From: Pseudoscleropodium purum
Lineage: Eukaryota > Streptophyta > Bryopsida > Hypnales > Brachytheciaceae
Reading direction: 5' to 3'
Assembly (NCBI GenBank): GCA_963969395.1
Contig: OZ017803.1
Span: 18,414,001 to 18,478,000 of the forward strand
DNA: 64,000 nucleotides
Part shown: in pieces, positions 24,669-36,570 of the stretch
How positions within the stretch are numbered: position 1 is the stretch's first letter
Layout: every line of letters begins with the position of its first letter
Made by a program: the position numbers and the translations under genes
The notes under the pieces: generated by a model
Told to the model about the DNA's origin: nothing
Database searches by the model: none
Seen by the model: the letters and a program-made list of their open reading frames with translations, nothing else

Positions 24669-24924
24669 TGTTATGGATCGATTCCACAAGGAAGTCGATG
24701 CTCTACTTGGATTGCATTCAAAGTAAATCAATACTAAATTACAACTAAATTATAACAACGACAAGAAGAATCAAACTTACACATTGTGGTGAAATCATCT
24801 TATCTTCATTAAGCAAAATGTCAAGTGAGGAACAACCCTCCTCTCATGGTTATTAAAGACAAGGGAGAGACCAACTAACCCTAACCGTTACAACCATTCT
24901 TTTGTTACGAACAGGTTCATAATA
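24669..24924 (-). repeat. 5' LTR of the chromovirus
   Basis: It starts TGTTATGGATCGATTC and ends with mutated CATAATA where its partner has TGTAACA. The length is identical to the partner, with no indels seen. Confidence 0.9.
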
Positions 24925-25036
24925 GAATCCTATCTAGCCAAGAAACAAGGCCAATTTTTTTACAATATTAAGTTTGCAAGTAATTGAAGAAAATGTCATG
25001 AGAATTTGTTGTTATTATTCTAAGTGAAAGTTTTTT
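24925..25036. other. Spacer between the chromovirus and TTAA copy E
   Basis: AT-rich spacer without features. Confidence 0.4.
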
Positions 25037-25955
25037 ATAAACCCCCAATGTTCCAAGGCCATTTTTTTTCAAGGACACTCAAAATTGTCATTTCCACACA
25101 AGAGCAAAATCTTCAACATTTGTTTGTTTTTTCATACTAAACCATGGGATCTTTTACTAAGCTAGTATGAAAATACTTGGAAGAAATTTCTTGAAACTTT
25201 TATTGTACAAATTATAAGGTATAAGCATTGAGCATGAAGAAAATAAGTTTCTTTTGCACCAATCATGATTAGATTATGAGACTTTGAATCCTCTTAACTT
25301 AAAATTATTGTACTAAAATTTTGAATATAAAAATATTTTGAATAGTTGAGTTGAAATTTTGGGGAAAAAATTCAACCTCCCTTGTAATAATAATTCTTAA
25401 AAAATTTGATAAATTAAAGTAGAAATAAGATAGAAGGGAAAAACTAAATTGTTAATATCTCTAAGATGGAATTGAAATATCCTAAATAAATCCCAATAGT
25501 GAGAGTACTCTAGCAAACAAACTAAACTATGTAATTTTTTTTTTTAAATTGAAGAAATTAAATTCAAAAATGAATCTAGTTTGTTAATTTCACAAGAATT
25601 TTCTAAAATTGCTTCCAAAACAAAATGTTCTACAATTTTAACATCACTTATCCAAATGTAATGAAAAAAATCTTTAAATGTAGAAAAAAAATATATAATC
25701 TATGAAAAATAAATTTATTAAAAAATCATTTAAAGTTTTTCTTGCCCTTGCTTATTTTTGTGGTTTAGATGGCATAACTTTGTTTTACAGGCACCATTTT
25801 AATTTAAACTACATTTTTAGAAAGTCAATCAATTTTTTTATCGTGAAAAGAAGTTTCAAAAAATTATTCCAAAAATTGAGATCAAAAGAACATGCTCAAA
25901 CCTTTAAAATCCCTCTAAGGGACTATTAGAGGACTCTTTGGACTTTAGGGGTTAA
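25037..25955 (-). mobile_element. TTAA-family element, subfamily 1, inverted copy E
   Basis: The right end is CTTTAGGGGTTAA (25943-25955); the left end is decayed (ATAA then ACCCCCAATG). Its left part is the reverse complement of the right part of copy C, for example 'cactcaaaattgtcatttc'. About 919 bp, with no coding capacity. Confidence 0.6.
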
Positions 25956-28025
25956 TCACTACAATTTTACTATCAATTCTATGATAGATTCCATATGGAT
26001 CATTAGGGTGCTTTACTAGATCACTGCCATCCACGTTAGTAAGATCATCTACTCTACCAAATTATCCAATAAAAAAGGTTGTAAGCTTATTATTACTCGA
26101 TACTTATTTTCACATCAAATTCTTTTTAAAGGAAATTAATTAGTATGATACAATAAATGTTATAGCCCATACTTATTTAAATACATCAAGAATATTGTCT
26201 CTTTTATAAATTAGTGTCATATGCAAAATAGGATGAATTATTGCATTCATAATTTAATTCATTTTGTGTGATAGATAGTAAGAATTTTGTATTGCATTTT
26301 TCTAATAGACTAAAATTTGTTTTCAAAAATTTATTGACTTTATAGAAAATAAGATATGGTATTTTCCTCTTAATACTTGCATCTAAGAAAAATAAAATGG
26401 TTTCTTCCAAGTAAAGAAATCAATATAAAATAAATAGTATATCTTGCACTAATTGAATTACTTGTATTGTATATTATAAAACTTTAATTTTGAAGGGAAT
26501 CTCTTTCTAAATGAAAGATCTTGTGTATGTACATTTGTGTTTTTAAAAATAAATTACATTAACTACTACAATCTAAATGATAAATTTGAAGTAAGAAAAT
26601 GAAAACTTTATTTGTAACTCAACTTTCATAATAAATTTATAAATAGGTGAGTAAATATATAAGATTTGAATTTATAATTAAATACAAATTATTTTACTGA
26701 ATTTATACTATAGAAGACTTTGTGAGTTGATATTTTTATCCTAAAAATTTGGAAATTAGTACATCAGTTTCTATTTTACAATTTCTACATTTCAAGTATT
26801 TGATTTTGATCATTTTTGCTTAATGCCTTGTAATCTAGTTTATTTTATTTTATTTTTTTATTGATAGACTTAATTTTTGAATCCACAGTATATATATATA
26901 TATATAGCATTCTCACCTAGCTATTTCTCCTCCCTACCAAGATCTAAAGGAAGTAGAAAGATTCTTTTACAACTTGGGTGGTTGGGCATGTAGATCATCT
27001 TGAAAATGCTTGACAGGCACATTAGGAGGTTGAAATTGGTCTTTGGATGACATTTAGCACGTCTAAGAGATGGAATTATTTTTTTCATCCAAATTATTTT
27101 AGAAACATGGTTGAGTACTTTTGCAAGGTGGAGTGGGAATTTTTTTTCACTATAATGTTTTTCTCTTTCTATCTACGAAGATGCTTAATTTATAGATCAC
27201 CTTGTTATATATTTTGATAACTTTGAGCTCTTTGCTCTTGAAGCAAATTTGAGCCATAAAAATGGTACTTTTTGAACAATTATGAGACCACCTCATGAAA
27301 AGAAACTAATGAAGTTAAGTTTCTATATTGATTTTTAATTATAGAAAGATACAATAAATATTTTTGTACCACGATATCCTACAATACCATATACATCTAG
27401 GGAAAAAAATTCAAATATTTTGAGATAATTTTTATTAAAAACAATTGTTTTTACTTTTTACTTAAAAAATCACAGTAATTTGAATTTCTCACAATAAAAT
27501 CTTGAAAGTTTTATGACTTGAAATGACATGCGATTTCATCTTTGAAAAACAAAAACAAAAAATTTCAAGAATAAATGGTTACAATATGGGAGCATACAAA
27601 GTGTAGGGATTTTGCAGTTTATTTCTTTGGTCACAAGTTTGTCTTCTGAGGTAATAGTATATGCAAGTGAGGACTTAACTCTCTACTTTGAATACCATAA
27701 TCCAATTCCAAAATGTCCAAACTAAAGATAATAAGATCAATTTTAAAGAGAAACATAATAATCGAAAGTGTCTCTTACATAATATCTACATCATTAATTC
27801 ATCCTCAACATTCTTTTGTCTTTCTATTTGAATAATTGATATGTTACAAAAAAAATTTGAAGCTTCTTCAATAAGTATTAAGAGGTTGAAGTGTAACTAC
27901 TCTCATATTCATTGAGCACTAATTGGATGGTCGAGAATTTAGAGGCAAATTGGCATTCATTGTTTCCAAGAATGGCAACCACTATAGGTCTCCTGAAGTT
28001 GGCAACCATTTCAAAAAAGTTTAGA
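25956..28025. other. AT-rich intergenic DNA
   Basis: About 2 kb with a TA microsatellite at 26889-26906. The ORF at 26204-26410 (minus) has no recognisable features. Confidence 0.5.
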
Positions 28026-30700
28026 TAACCATTTCAAAGTTTCAACTAAGATAATTACACCTACTTGTTTTTACTTGTATTTAAAATCAATCCCTCTACA
28101 CTTTCATCAAAAATTGTACTAATTTCCATTTCTAACCATTTAAGCAATTATGTATATCTAAAGTGCATGTTCTTGAGTAAAAAAATTATCCCATGGATAG
28201 AAATAGAGTTTGAAAGTATTTCATTTAATTTTTTAGAATTTAACTTTCTAAAACATAATTACTAGGAGTTTTTTAGTTGAAGATTTTGTTTGACCTATAC
28301 TAATCATACATATAGATCTTCCTATTTCCAACCATGAACTAGTTGCAATATTGAAAGTCTTGCAACCAATCATAATGCGTCACAAGTGCGCCAAGAATTG
28401 TGCCATAATTATTCCTACTTATCTCTACATAATCGGAAAGAGAGCATCCTATATAACCAAAATGGAGTCCGGTGATAAAAAAATGTGTCAGCTATTGTAT
28501 ATCTATTCATGAGAGTTTAGGGGCATTTTTGGATTCACAAGAACTATCAAGAAAATTATCTAGAATTTTCTTTTGATTGAATTTATTAAAATCCAATAGA
28601 AAAAAATTGATAATATGGTAGAACCACCCATTACCAACAAACCTATATGACTGGAAATAGTTGCAACTATGGCTAGAACAAATTTCCAACCAAAGTGAGA
28701 AACATGTTTTTCTTCCTTTTCAAAATTGGGACTATCTTTATCAAATCCTCAAAATTCACAAGTTGCTTTATACTCCTCCACAACATATGTGGAATCTTTA
28801 AAGTGGTCAACTATAGGTGGTTCTACCACTACTTTATTTGGATGGTTTTAAGTGTTATTACCTTACTTTACATAACCATTTTCAAAATTTCAACTAAAAT
28901 AATTTCACCTAGTTGTGACTTGTATCTAAAATCAACCCCTCTACACTCTTGTCAAAAATTGTGCTTAGGTAGCTAACCTATTTCCAATCACTTAACTCCT
29001 AAAGTTCTTTGACTATATTTTTACCAAAAATGCTCTAAAATTGCCATTTCTAGGACAAGTATTTTTTTTTTTTTAACATTTGTAGATACATCCAATCATA
29101 GGATCTTACAGTATTCTAGTTTGAGAAGATGTGGAAAAACTTTCAAAAACTTTCATTGTGTAGATTGCAAGATATTAGTGTTTGGATTGACAAAAATCTT
29201 TTTTTGGGCCCTGTAAAAAATTGGGCAACTACACTTCACAAGGTCACATTTGTATGAAAAAATGTCCCAAATGGTGGTGCTTCTTTGTATTCATTCTTCA
29301 AGGGAAGTTAGCTATATGTGTGAAAAAATTCAAATTGTTTGGAATTGTACAACATATAAGAAAAAAATAGTGAGTAGAAAGAAATAGAGAATGATTCAAA
29401 ATACTAAATTGTTAAGAATTTAGTTATACGGAATTGAAAAATGCCAATCCCAATGGTTGCAATGTTGTAATAAACAATTTACATCCTATTATTTTATTTT
29501 ATTTCCAAAAATATTGAAAATTGAATAAGATTGAAGATTTCAAAGTTTATTTTAGAATAGGGAATTCATAATTGCCAACAAAAAGAAATCCTCATAATTT
29601 TGGCTCATTAATCAAAATGGAATGATTCAAAGCTTTTCACATACATATAAATCTGTAAAACCAATTTCAACTTGTTATTTATGAAGATAGTGATTTTTTT
29701 TATTAGATTAGATTGTTCAACTAGGGAAAAAAATCACATATCATATGATAACTTTTAAAGTGTGTAGTCAAATGTTATGAAAATTGTTGCGCCTTAGAGA
29801 AAAACCTCATCTCTATATTGTATGAAAATTTTAGCAAAAAAAATAATGATTCTGTTTGTAGTGAACTGCCCAAAATTGCTATGTTGCCAAAAATTGTAGC
29901 TTGGTTTGACTTTTAGGGGTTAAGCAATTAATCAAATCTATAAATAGAGGTTTCTTGAGTAAAAAAATATTACTATATACAAAAAGAAATTGAGTTTGGA
30001 AGAATCCTATAATCTTTTAGAATTTTATTTTTCAAAACACAATTATTATGAATGTTTTAGTTGAAGATTATGTTTTATCTATACTAGTCATATAAATCTT
30101 CCTATTTCCAACCACATGCTCGTTACGAAATTGACCAAGGATTGGGTGCAATATTAAGAGTCTTATAGCCAATTATAATGCATCACAAGTGCATTGAGAA
30201 CTATGCCATAATTAATCACTATACATTTCCACCTGAACAGGAAAGAGCATCCTGTACAACCAAAATAGGAAGGGGGGAAGTAATTAGAAATGGGTCGGCT
30301 ATTATACCTCTATTCACAAGAGTCTAAGGGCACTTTTAAGTTCACAAGATGCAATCAGAAGAATCACCTAGAATCTTCTTTTGATTGAATGTGTTGAAGA
30401 TCCAACATTAAGAAAAACAATAGTATGATACAGCCACCCATTACCAATTATGGGGCAAGAATGCAAACCAAACCTATATGGTTGGAAATATTTGCAACTA
30501 AGGCTAAAACAAATTTCCAACTAAAGTGTAGAATGTGTTTTCACTCCTTTTCAAAGTTGTCACTATCTTAATCAAGTCATGGAAATTTATATTGCCTTAT
30601 ACTACTAAAGAACATATGTGGAATCCCTAAAGTGGACGATTAACTATGGGTGGTTCTACTATATTTTATTTGGATGGTTTTAGGTGTTGTTACCTTACTT
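28026..30700 (+). repeat. Tandem duplication of about 0.85 kb, second unit interrupted
   Basis: Unit 1 (about 28026-28868) and unit 2 (about 28869-30700) share, in order, 'ataaccatttcaaag'-type sequence, 'ccctctacact', 'tagttgaagat', 'cttcctatttccaacca', 'acatatgtggaatc' and 'tttggatggttttaggtgtt'-type sequence. Unit 2 is longer because the 932-bp TTAA element at 28992-29923 sits inside it. Both units contain ends of the hAT-like family found at 1980-2411. Confidence 0.7.
28992..29923 (+). mobile_element. TTAA-family element, subfamily 2, copy D
   Basis: TTAA-CTCCTAAAG at 28992 and CTTTTAGGGG-TTAA at 29923. The flanks are 'ccaatcac' on the left and 'gcaattaatc' on the right. The paralogous empty sites read 'ctaaccatTTAAgcaatta' (28132-28150) and, on the minus strand at about 2372-2391, 'ccaattacTTAAacaatta'. 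The insertion therefore duplicated exactly TTAA. The interior is non-coding. Confidence 0.8.
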
Positions 30701-30825
30701 GAATAGATTCATCATTTCATCCATACTTTATTAGGATGATTTGAAGTGTTATTACCTTACTTGAGTAGATTCTTTTATTTTTGGTAGATTCCTTATTTCG
30801 GTAGATTCCTTTTATTTCAGTAGAT

Positions 30826-31405
30826 TCATGCACCGGAGCCCCCGGCCAGTCAGGGCTCCCGAGTTGAAACCTAAATGCATTTGCATGCAGGTGGTAAAGA
30901 AAAGGCCTCCGTCCGTCCCCAACAAAGATCAAACCGTATCTCCGTCCGCATCGCCACCGTCGATGAGAAAGCCCATTATCCCTCCCGTCCTTTCGTTCGT
31001 CGCCGTCCACCCCCGCCACCGACGAGAAATCCGATCATCCTCTTCTTCATCCTCGGCCGACCAGAGGTCGGTGTCAGGTAAGGCCAGACTGGGTCGCCGG
31101 TACCGCTGGAGTACCAGCCACGCGTCCCATTGCCACCTCATTCTCTGGGAGGGATCCACGTGTCCCCATCTGCCTGGCACTCCACCCCCCATGCTCGTTC
31201 CTCCTTGCCACTGGGCATCGCCTTATAGTTCTCCCACCCCATTCCAAGAATCCACAGCCGCTCTCCTTTGCAATCTGAGATAGTAGTGTGTCTTCGCATT
31301 CGCTTTCCCTTGCATTTCCAATTTTCGCGTACGGGATTTTAGTTGCGCTTTGCTGTATCTGTTGCTGCACCAAACTTTTGTGAAGGACCGCGCTCACTCT
31401 GCACC
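30826..31405 (+). promoter_or_regulatory. GC-rich promoter and leader of the LEA-like gene
   Basis: The base composition jumps to GC-rich at about 30826. CACGTGTCC at 31157-31165 contains a G-box and a full ABRE (ACGTGTC). CACGCGTCCC at 31119-31128 resembles the CE3 coupling element. ABRE plus CE3 pairs drive abscisic-acid and drought response in known LEA promoters; their spacing here (about 38 bp) and position about 250 bp before the ATG fit such a role. This is inference from motifs alone. Confidence 0.5.
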
Positions 31406-33764
31406 ATGTCTGAGCAAGCTTCAGGTCTGCCTCGGTGCTATCACGAGAGCTTCTCTCGTACAGATTTGAATGCTCTGTTTTTTGACAATGGTTTTGGTTT
31501 TGGTCTCTTGGCCTTGAGTTTCCGTTGTTGCAAAGAACTTGGTCATGGGTTCCTACAATAGCATTAGATTAGGCTCGGTTCCATCGCGAGTGCAGTAGTC
31601 GTGTGCGGAATTTCCTTCTTTTTAGTGCTCTGTTTTGGGTCAATTGAATTGGATCTGCAGTAGTTTGTGTCAACTAGTGGGATCCATTTTGGGAAATGGC
31701 TACGTCTATATTCTGGTTTTCTAGACTTGGAGCTTCAAGAGTTTGAATGAAATCTGTCATGTGTTGTTCTCAGATCTGTTGATTTAATTGTTTGTAGTCG
31801 TTGTGATAAACTTGGTTACTGAATTGATGGAATTTGTTTCTGTTGCAGGGGATGCGGGTTACATCGTGACTCCCGATGGCAGCACCAAGAAGCCATCCCT
31901 ATTCGGAAAGTTGAAGGACAGGACGAAAAAGGCTGGATCCAGAATCAAGTCCAAAGTGAAGAAGAACCCCGAAGATGGATCTCCCGTGGACCATGAGGGC
32001 GAGGAGGAAGAAGACACTGCTAGCGATGTAAGATACTCTCTCCGAAAACCGCTTCCTTCTCTTCCTTGTGAGCAACCGAAATTGCATCCGCCTCCCTTGA
32101 TTTTTTGTTCTAACAGAAATTGCAATCTTGTTTTGCAGGAGGCGCAATCACCAACTTCGTCCCCGGTCACATCCACTCCCCGTGACTTCGGGAGCGAGCC
32201 CTCTCGATTCTCTGGTACGAAGGATCAGTCAGAAACCCCCGACATCAGTGGGCTCAGCATCAACGAGCCCAAAAGCACATCGCAGGAAAAGTCCTACGAA
32301 GAGCCGGAGCACAAGTCCTTCAACGAGCCCAAGTCTGATGAGCCTGCACCACCTCAGGAGTCATTCCAAGACTCGTACAAGGAGCCATCGCAAGAGTCGA
32401 GCCAGGAGCCATCGTTCAAATCATCCCAGGAGCCATCGGAAGAGCCATCTGCAACTGAGAAGGCTTCAGGCGCGACTGAGGGAGCCAAAGATGCCCTCTA
32501 CGGTGGCGCTGCAGCCGGCGCTGGCGCGCTCGGTTACGATGCCTACAAGAAGCACGACCAGGAGAAGCCCGTCTCTGAGAAAGCCTCCGAGGCGACGAGC
32601 GATTTCGGTTCCAAGGCGGAAGAGGTTGGCGACAGGGGGTATGGTGCTGCGACCGGTGCGAAGGACTCAGTGGCTGAGCAGACGAAGGACACTTTTGGAC
32701 TGCCCGGAAGTGAGCCCAGTGCCACTGACAAAGCAGCTGAGACCACCGACGCTGCCCAATCGAAGGCATCTGAGACCACTGACGCTGCTCAATCGAAGGC
32801 ATCTGAGACCACTGACGCTGCTCAATCGAAGGCATCTGAGACCACGGACGCGGCGGGGTCGAAGGCTTATGAGGCCAAAGACGCTGTTGAATCCAAGGCA
32901 GCTGACGTGAACAACGCCACTGATGACTCCGAGACGTACACGCAGAAAGGGACCAACGCTGCCCAGGGAGCGAAGGAATCCGCGGCGGCCGCTCTGGGCA
33001 TCGGCGCGGCAGCTGAGGGACCATCGCTGTTTGAGAAAGCCAAGCAAACGGCTGGCTTCGACTCCGTCCCCGCGGACACCCCATCGACCGAGCAAGCCGG
33101 ATCGAAAGCCTCCGAGGCCGCGGACACAACTCAATCCAAGGCGTACGAAACCAAGGACGGTGCTGAATCCAAGGCATACGAGGCCAAGGATGCGTTGGGA
33201 GCGAAAGCTGCAGATTTGAACAACGCCACGGACGATTCCCAGACGTACACACAGAAAGCTGCCGGCACTGCCCAAACCGCAAAAGACTCGGCCACACAAG
33301 CTCTCGGCTTGGACAAGCCGTCAGAAGGCCCTTCCCTAGTGGAGAAGGCGAAGCAGTCTACAGGCTTTGACAACACCCAGGGGCCTTCAGTTGTGGACAC
33401 TGCGAAGCAGAATATCGCTTCCACAGTCGACAAAACTAAAGCTTATGCTGCGAACGCGGGGGCGACCGCCCAGGACTATACATCACAGGCGAAAGGTACC
33501 GCCGTGGACACTGCGACGCCCAAGCAGGAGGACAAAGCCTTGAGCGAGAAGATTACGGAGTCGCTGGGAGCCTTGCCCGCGTTGGCGCAGGAAACGGCCG
33601 CGAACGTCACGCAGTCTGCGAAGTCGACCACGGATCCGCATACGGGTGAGCCGGCGTCGCCTGGTATTTTGGGAAAGCTCGGAGGCTTGTTTGGGTACGG
33701 AGCGAAGGCGCCTGAGCATCACGACGCTCCCACCACGCCCACCACCACGCCTCCCACGCAGTGA
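31406..33764 (+). CDS. LEA-like (group 3 type) repetitive hydrophilic protein
   Basis: Exons 31406-31424, 31849-32027 and 32139-33764 join in frame to 607 residues, starting MSEQASGDAGYIVTPDGSTK. The 19-nt first exon is supported by a GT donor and by exact frame restoration (ASG DAGYIV). The N-terminus is basic (KLKDRTKKAGSRIKSKVKKN), then a Pro/Glu/Ser-rich stretch, then five or more 11-residue repeats such as ETTDAAQSKAS (33-bp units, 32739-32903), then two longer repeats each holding NNATDDS.TYTQK and GPSL.EKAKQ..GFD. The composition (Ala, Lys, Glu, Thr, Ser; few bulky residues) and 11-mers match group 3 LEA proteins, which protect membranes and proteins during drying. Intron 2 (111 nt) has no stop and keeps frame, so its retention would add 37 residues. 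The precise LEA class is uncertain. Confidence 0.82.
32739..32903 (+). repeat. 33-bp coding minisatellite in the LEA-like gene
   Basis: Five consecutive 33-bp units start at 32739, 32772, 32805, 32838 and 32871. Units 2 and 3 appear identical; unit 4 and 5 diverge. Each encodes one 11-residue LEA repeat. Confidence 0.85.
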
Positions 33765-34880
33765 AGATGAGAATTGTGAACTTTTTATTTTTGCTTCGGA
33801 GAATCGGAATGTGAGCTTTATGATGTATAGTATAGTCTGTATTCGTGTTGGTATGATACTTGCCTTACATAGGTTGTTGCAACGTTGAAGGTATGTAGTA
33901 TATTGAATGTACACGCTTCTCTCAGCCGAATTCGGTGGAGGGCTTGCGACAGAACAATGTGAAAGAACAATTGTTCTCATCACCTGAGCCCAAGTTTCTG
34001 ACTGTGTGTCCGAATCATTTCGTGTCTTTTGTTATGGGAAACAAATGGATATCATTAAACAAGAAGGGAGTAAGAGTAGCTAACCCCCGAAAACAACTGT
34101 TCACCAAAGAGAGTAATTACTGATCCGGGCATTCAAAGACTTAACCCAGACGCTCCTGAAAAATTTGTCACGTCTTCATTCCAATCTTCAAACCTTTTTC
34201 CAAGTAAAAAAAAAACTGAATACATGGAATGAGCTTCTTAAACCGTGAATTCATGGATATGGAAGTGGAATGAATTCCTAGAAATCCTTCAAACTTGTTG
34301 CAAGTTGATAACCTTGTTTCGAAGTCATGCTGTTGTATGTTATTTTTATTGTTGTTTGAGGATTTGGATTGTTATTACCAAATTGGGTAGAATGTGATAT
34401 ACTTCTCTTCAAACAAATTACAACCAGAGTTTTTTCTTTTAGAAATTGGAATCTATTCCTTTTGAATTGGATCTATTTCTGAAACTGCTTTCAGTTGATG
34501 GCCAGCTGTCGAAGACCTCCATGTCTCATCAGCATGTTTCCGTTTGGAGACGATACGTGGGTGTAAAGTCTTTGCTCAAGCGGTGGTCATCGTAGTCAGA
34601 AGCTTGTGTTTCGCACTAGAACAGACAAATATAAAACTAATATAACTCTTGAGGAAGCTCTGAATCCCAGGTGATAAGAGTGTGGGTGGGTGACATGTTG
34701 ACACTCACCGACATGGTACTCAATTACTTGGAAATTATCTGAAATTTTGTGTCTACTTCTGTATCTTGATACTGTATTTTGTAAACGCTCAGGGTGATGG
34801 TTGGTGAAGAAAAATTGGCAATTCTAAACATCACACATTGCACTTTTTTAGAAAAAGTGAATCTGATATCCCATAAACGA
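33765..34880. other. LEA 3' flank and AT-rich intergenic DNA
   Basis: Probable LEA 3' UTR to about 33930, then AT-rich DNA. No further gene recognised. Confidence 0.45.
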
Positions 34881-34886
34881 CGTTGA

Positions 34887-36570
34887 TGTTGAGGACGTTT
34901 TCTTGCCTGATGAATGACAAAGAATCTTTGCATGCAAGACAGAAGTGCAACTATTCATCTTCCAAATTTTATATGAAAAGGGAGGATCATTTGCAGAAGA
35001 TTGAATTCCAATGCATGTTTTTGCATTTTTTTAAGCCAACAATATACATGGTACTAAAACAAATGATTTCCACGGTGACTAGTTTGTGCTTTAAGGAATA
35101 AGGGAACCAACCCATTTTTGGACCCACTTGAGCAATTTCGTTGTTTTCATGAGTGGAGAAATTTTCCCATCTATAGAAATAGAGTTTAAAAAGATTCCAA
35201 ATTTTTTCAGAATTTTATTTTTTAGAATTTAATTACTAAAAAACTTTTAGTTGAAGATTTTGTTCAACATATTCTTGTCATATAGGTCTTCCTATTTCCA
35301 ACCACAAGTTGGTTGCAAAATCAACCAATACTCCAATCAATTGTAATGCATTATGATTGCATTGGAAATCATGCCATCATTAATCTCTTGCTTTCTTTTG
35401 TTGATTGGAAAGAGTGTAGTCTATAAGATAGGAGTGGGTCCCTGGTCAGAAATGGGTCAGCTTCCTTACTAACTTGTCTTTTAAGGGTACTACTTTAGTG
35501 TACCTTATGTTGTTGCCATAGTCAAAATAATAGTCATAAGAATATTTTAATTTTTTAAATACATATAAATCCATAACTTTCACATTATATAAGCCAAAAC
35601 AACACAAAACAAAGCCCGTGCACCCTTCCTCACCAAAAACTTTCTAATGTTACCAAGATCATGAGTAGGGGATGTACAATCCAAAAGATCTCATTGTAAC
35701 CAAAAAAAAAAAGCTATCTTAAAATATGGACTAGTGTGCCTTATGTTGTTACTATGGTCTAAATAAAACCAAAAATGCTTTTTTAATTTTCTAATACTTA
35801 AATTCCTCGAAATTCATTAATTTTTACACAAAATAAAACAAAACAAAAAGCCTAACTTAAAGTATCAATGTTGATGTGGTCCCTAAGTTAGTTCATATGA
35901 AAGGACGGGCCTTTCAAAACTTTCAAATCTTTCTCTCTGTATTCTCTGAGATGAATTAAATCAGTCTTCCGTATAAATCATGAAAATTATTGAACATGTT
36001 GACGATTTGAAACAACCCGGATGGTTTGACTGGGAAGTAAAGAATTTCACATCTAATACAGAATCTGAAACTCTTGGTGTAGGTTCATACTACATTGAAG
36101 AATACTTTAGTGTAAACTAAGTTATCCTGTAACTCTGCATTAAGAAATTTGCTTGCATTTTCTCAAACTTCACGGTACAAGTATAATAAACTATTCATTT
36201 TTATGAAAATTTTCAAAGTTTTGAAGTGGAATAGAAATTAGACTTTGGAAAGCTTCTTTTCGTTATTCCACTTGAGGATGAGAAGATCCCAATTCTCTTG
36301 GAAGGTGTATTATAAAATACAACTTAGAAGAAGAATTTAACCTATAAATGACATTGAGGACATTTTTTAGTTGATGAAGGATAAAGAATCTCTCCATGCA
36401 TGACAAAAAGTGCAACTATTCATCCTCCAAATTTTGTATGAAAAGGGAAGGTCATCTACAACAGTTTGACTTCCAATGAGTGCTTCTGCATTTTCTTAAG
36501 CCAATGATTTACATGGTATCAAAAAAGATGATTTCTTGTAGTTACCAACGTGTCCTTTGAGGGAATGAGG
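34887..36570 (+). repeat. Direct repeat pair of about 215 bp with an inserted hAT-like element
   Basis: Copies at about 34887-35100 and 36349-36570 share 'aagtgcaactattcatc', 'atgaaaaggga' and 'tacatggta'. Between them lie a hAT-like MITE (35099-35468) and a diverged tandem duplication (about 35490-35860, shared 'ccttatgttgtt'). Confidence 0.55.
35099..35468 (+). mobile_element. hAT-like MITE, second copy
   Basis: Imperfect inverted ends: TAAGGGAACCAACCCATTT on the left, complemented TAAGGAAGCTGACCCATTT on the right; same family as 1980-2411. No clean 8-bp target duplication is visible. 370 bp, non-coding. Confidence 0.5.

Larger units (their letters stand above)
19202..24924 (-). mobile_element. 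Ty3/Gypsy chromovirus, complete but decayed
   Basis: A 5723-bp LTR retrotransposon on the minus strand. Two 256-bp LTRs begin and end TG...CA (one end mutated) and are flanked by GAATT on the left and GAATC on the right, a 5-bp target duplication with one change. A purine tract AGAAGGAGGGG (minus strand, 19461-19471) precedes the 3' LTR. The order gag, protease, RT/RNase H, integrase, chromodomain is that of chromoviruses. Many in-frame stops and frameshifts disable every protein. No clear tRNA primer site is seen at the 5' LTR edge. Confidence 0.92.

Noticed and set aside
32128..33299. Long alternative-frame ORFs (Arg/Ser-rich) over the LEA gene
   Set aside because: They are shadows of the 33-bp repeat and biased codon use; the LEA frame explains the region and has splice support.
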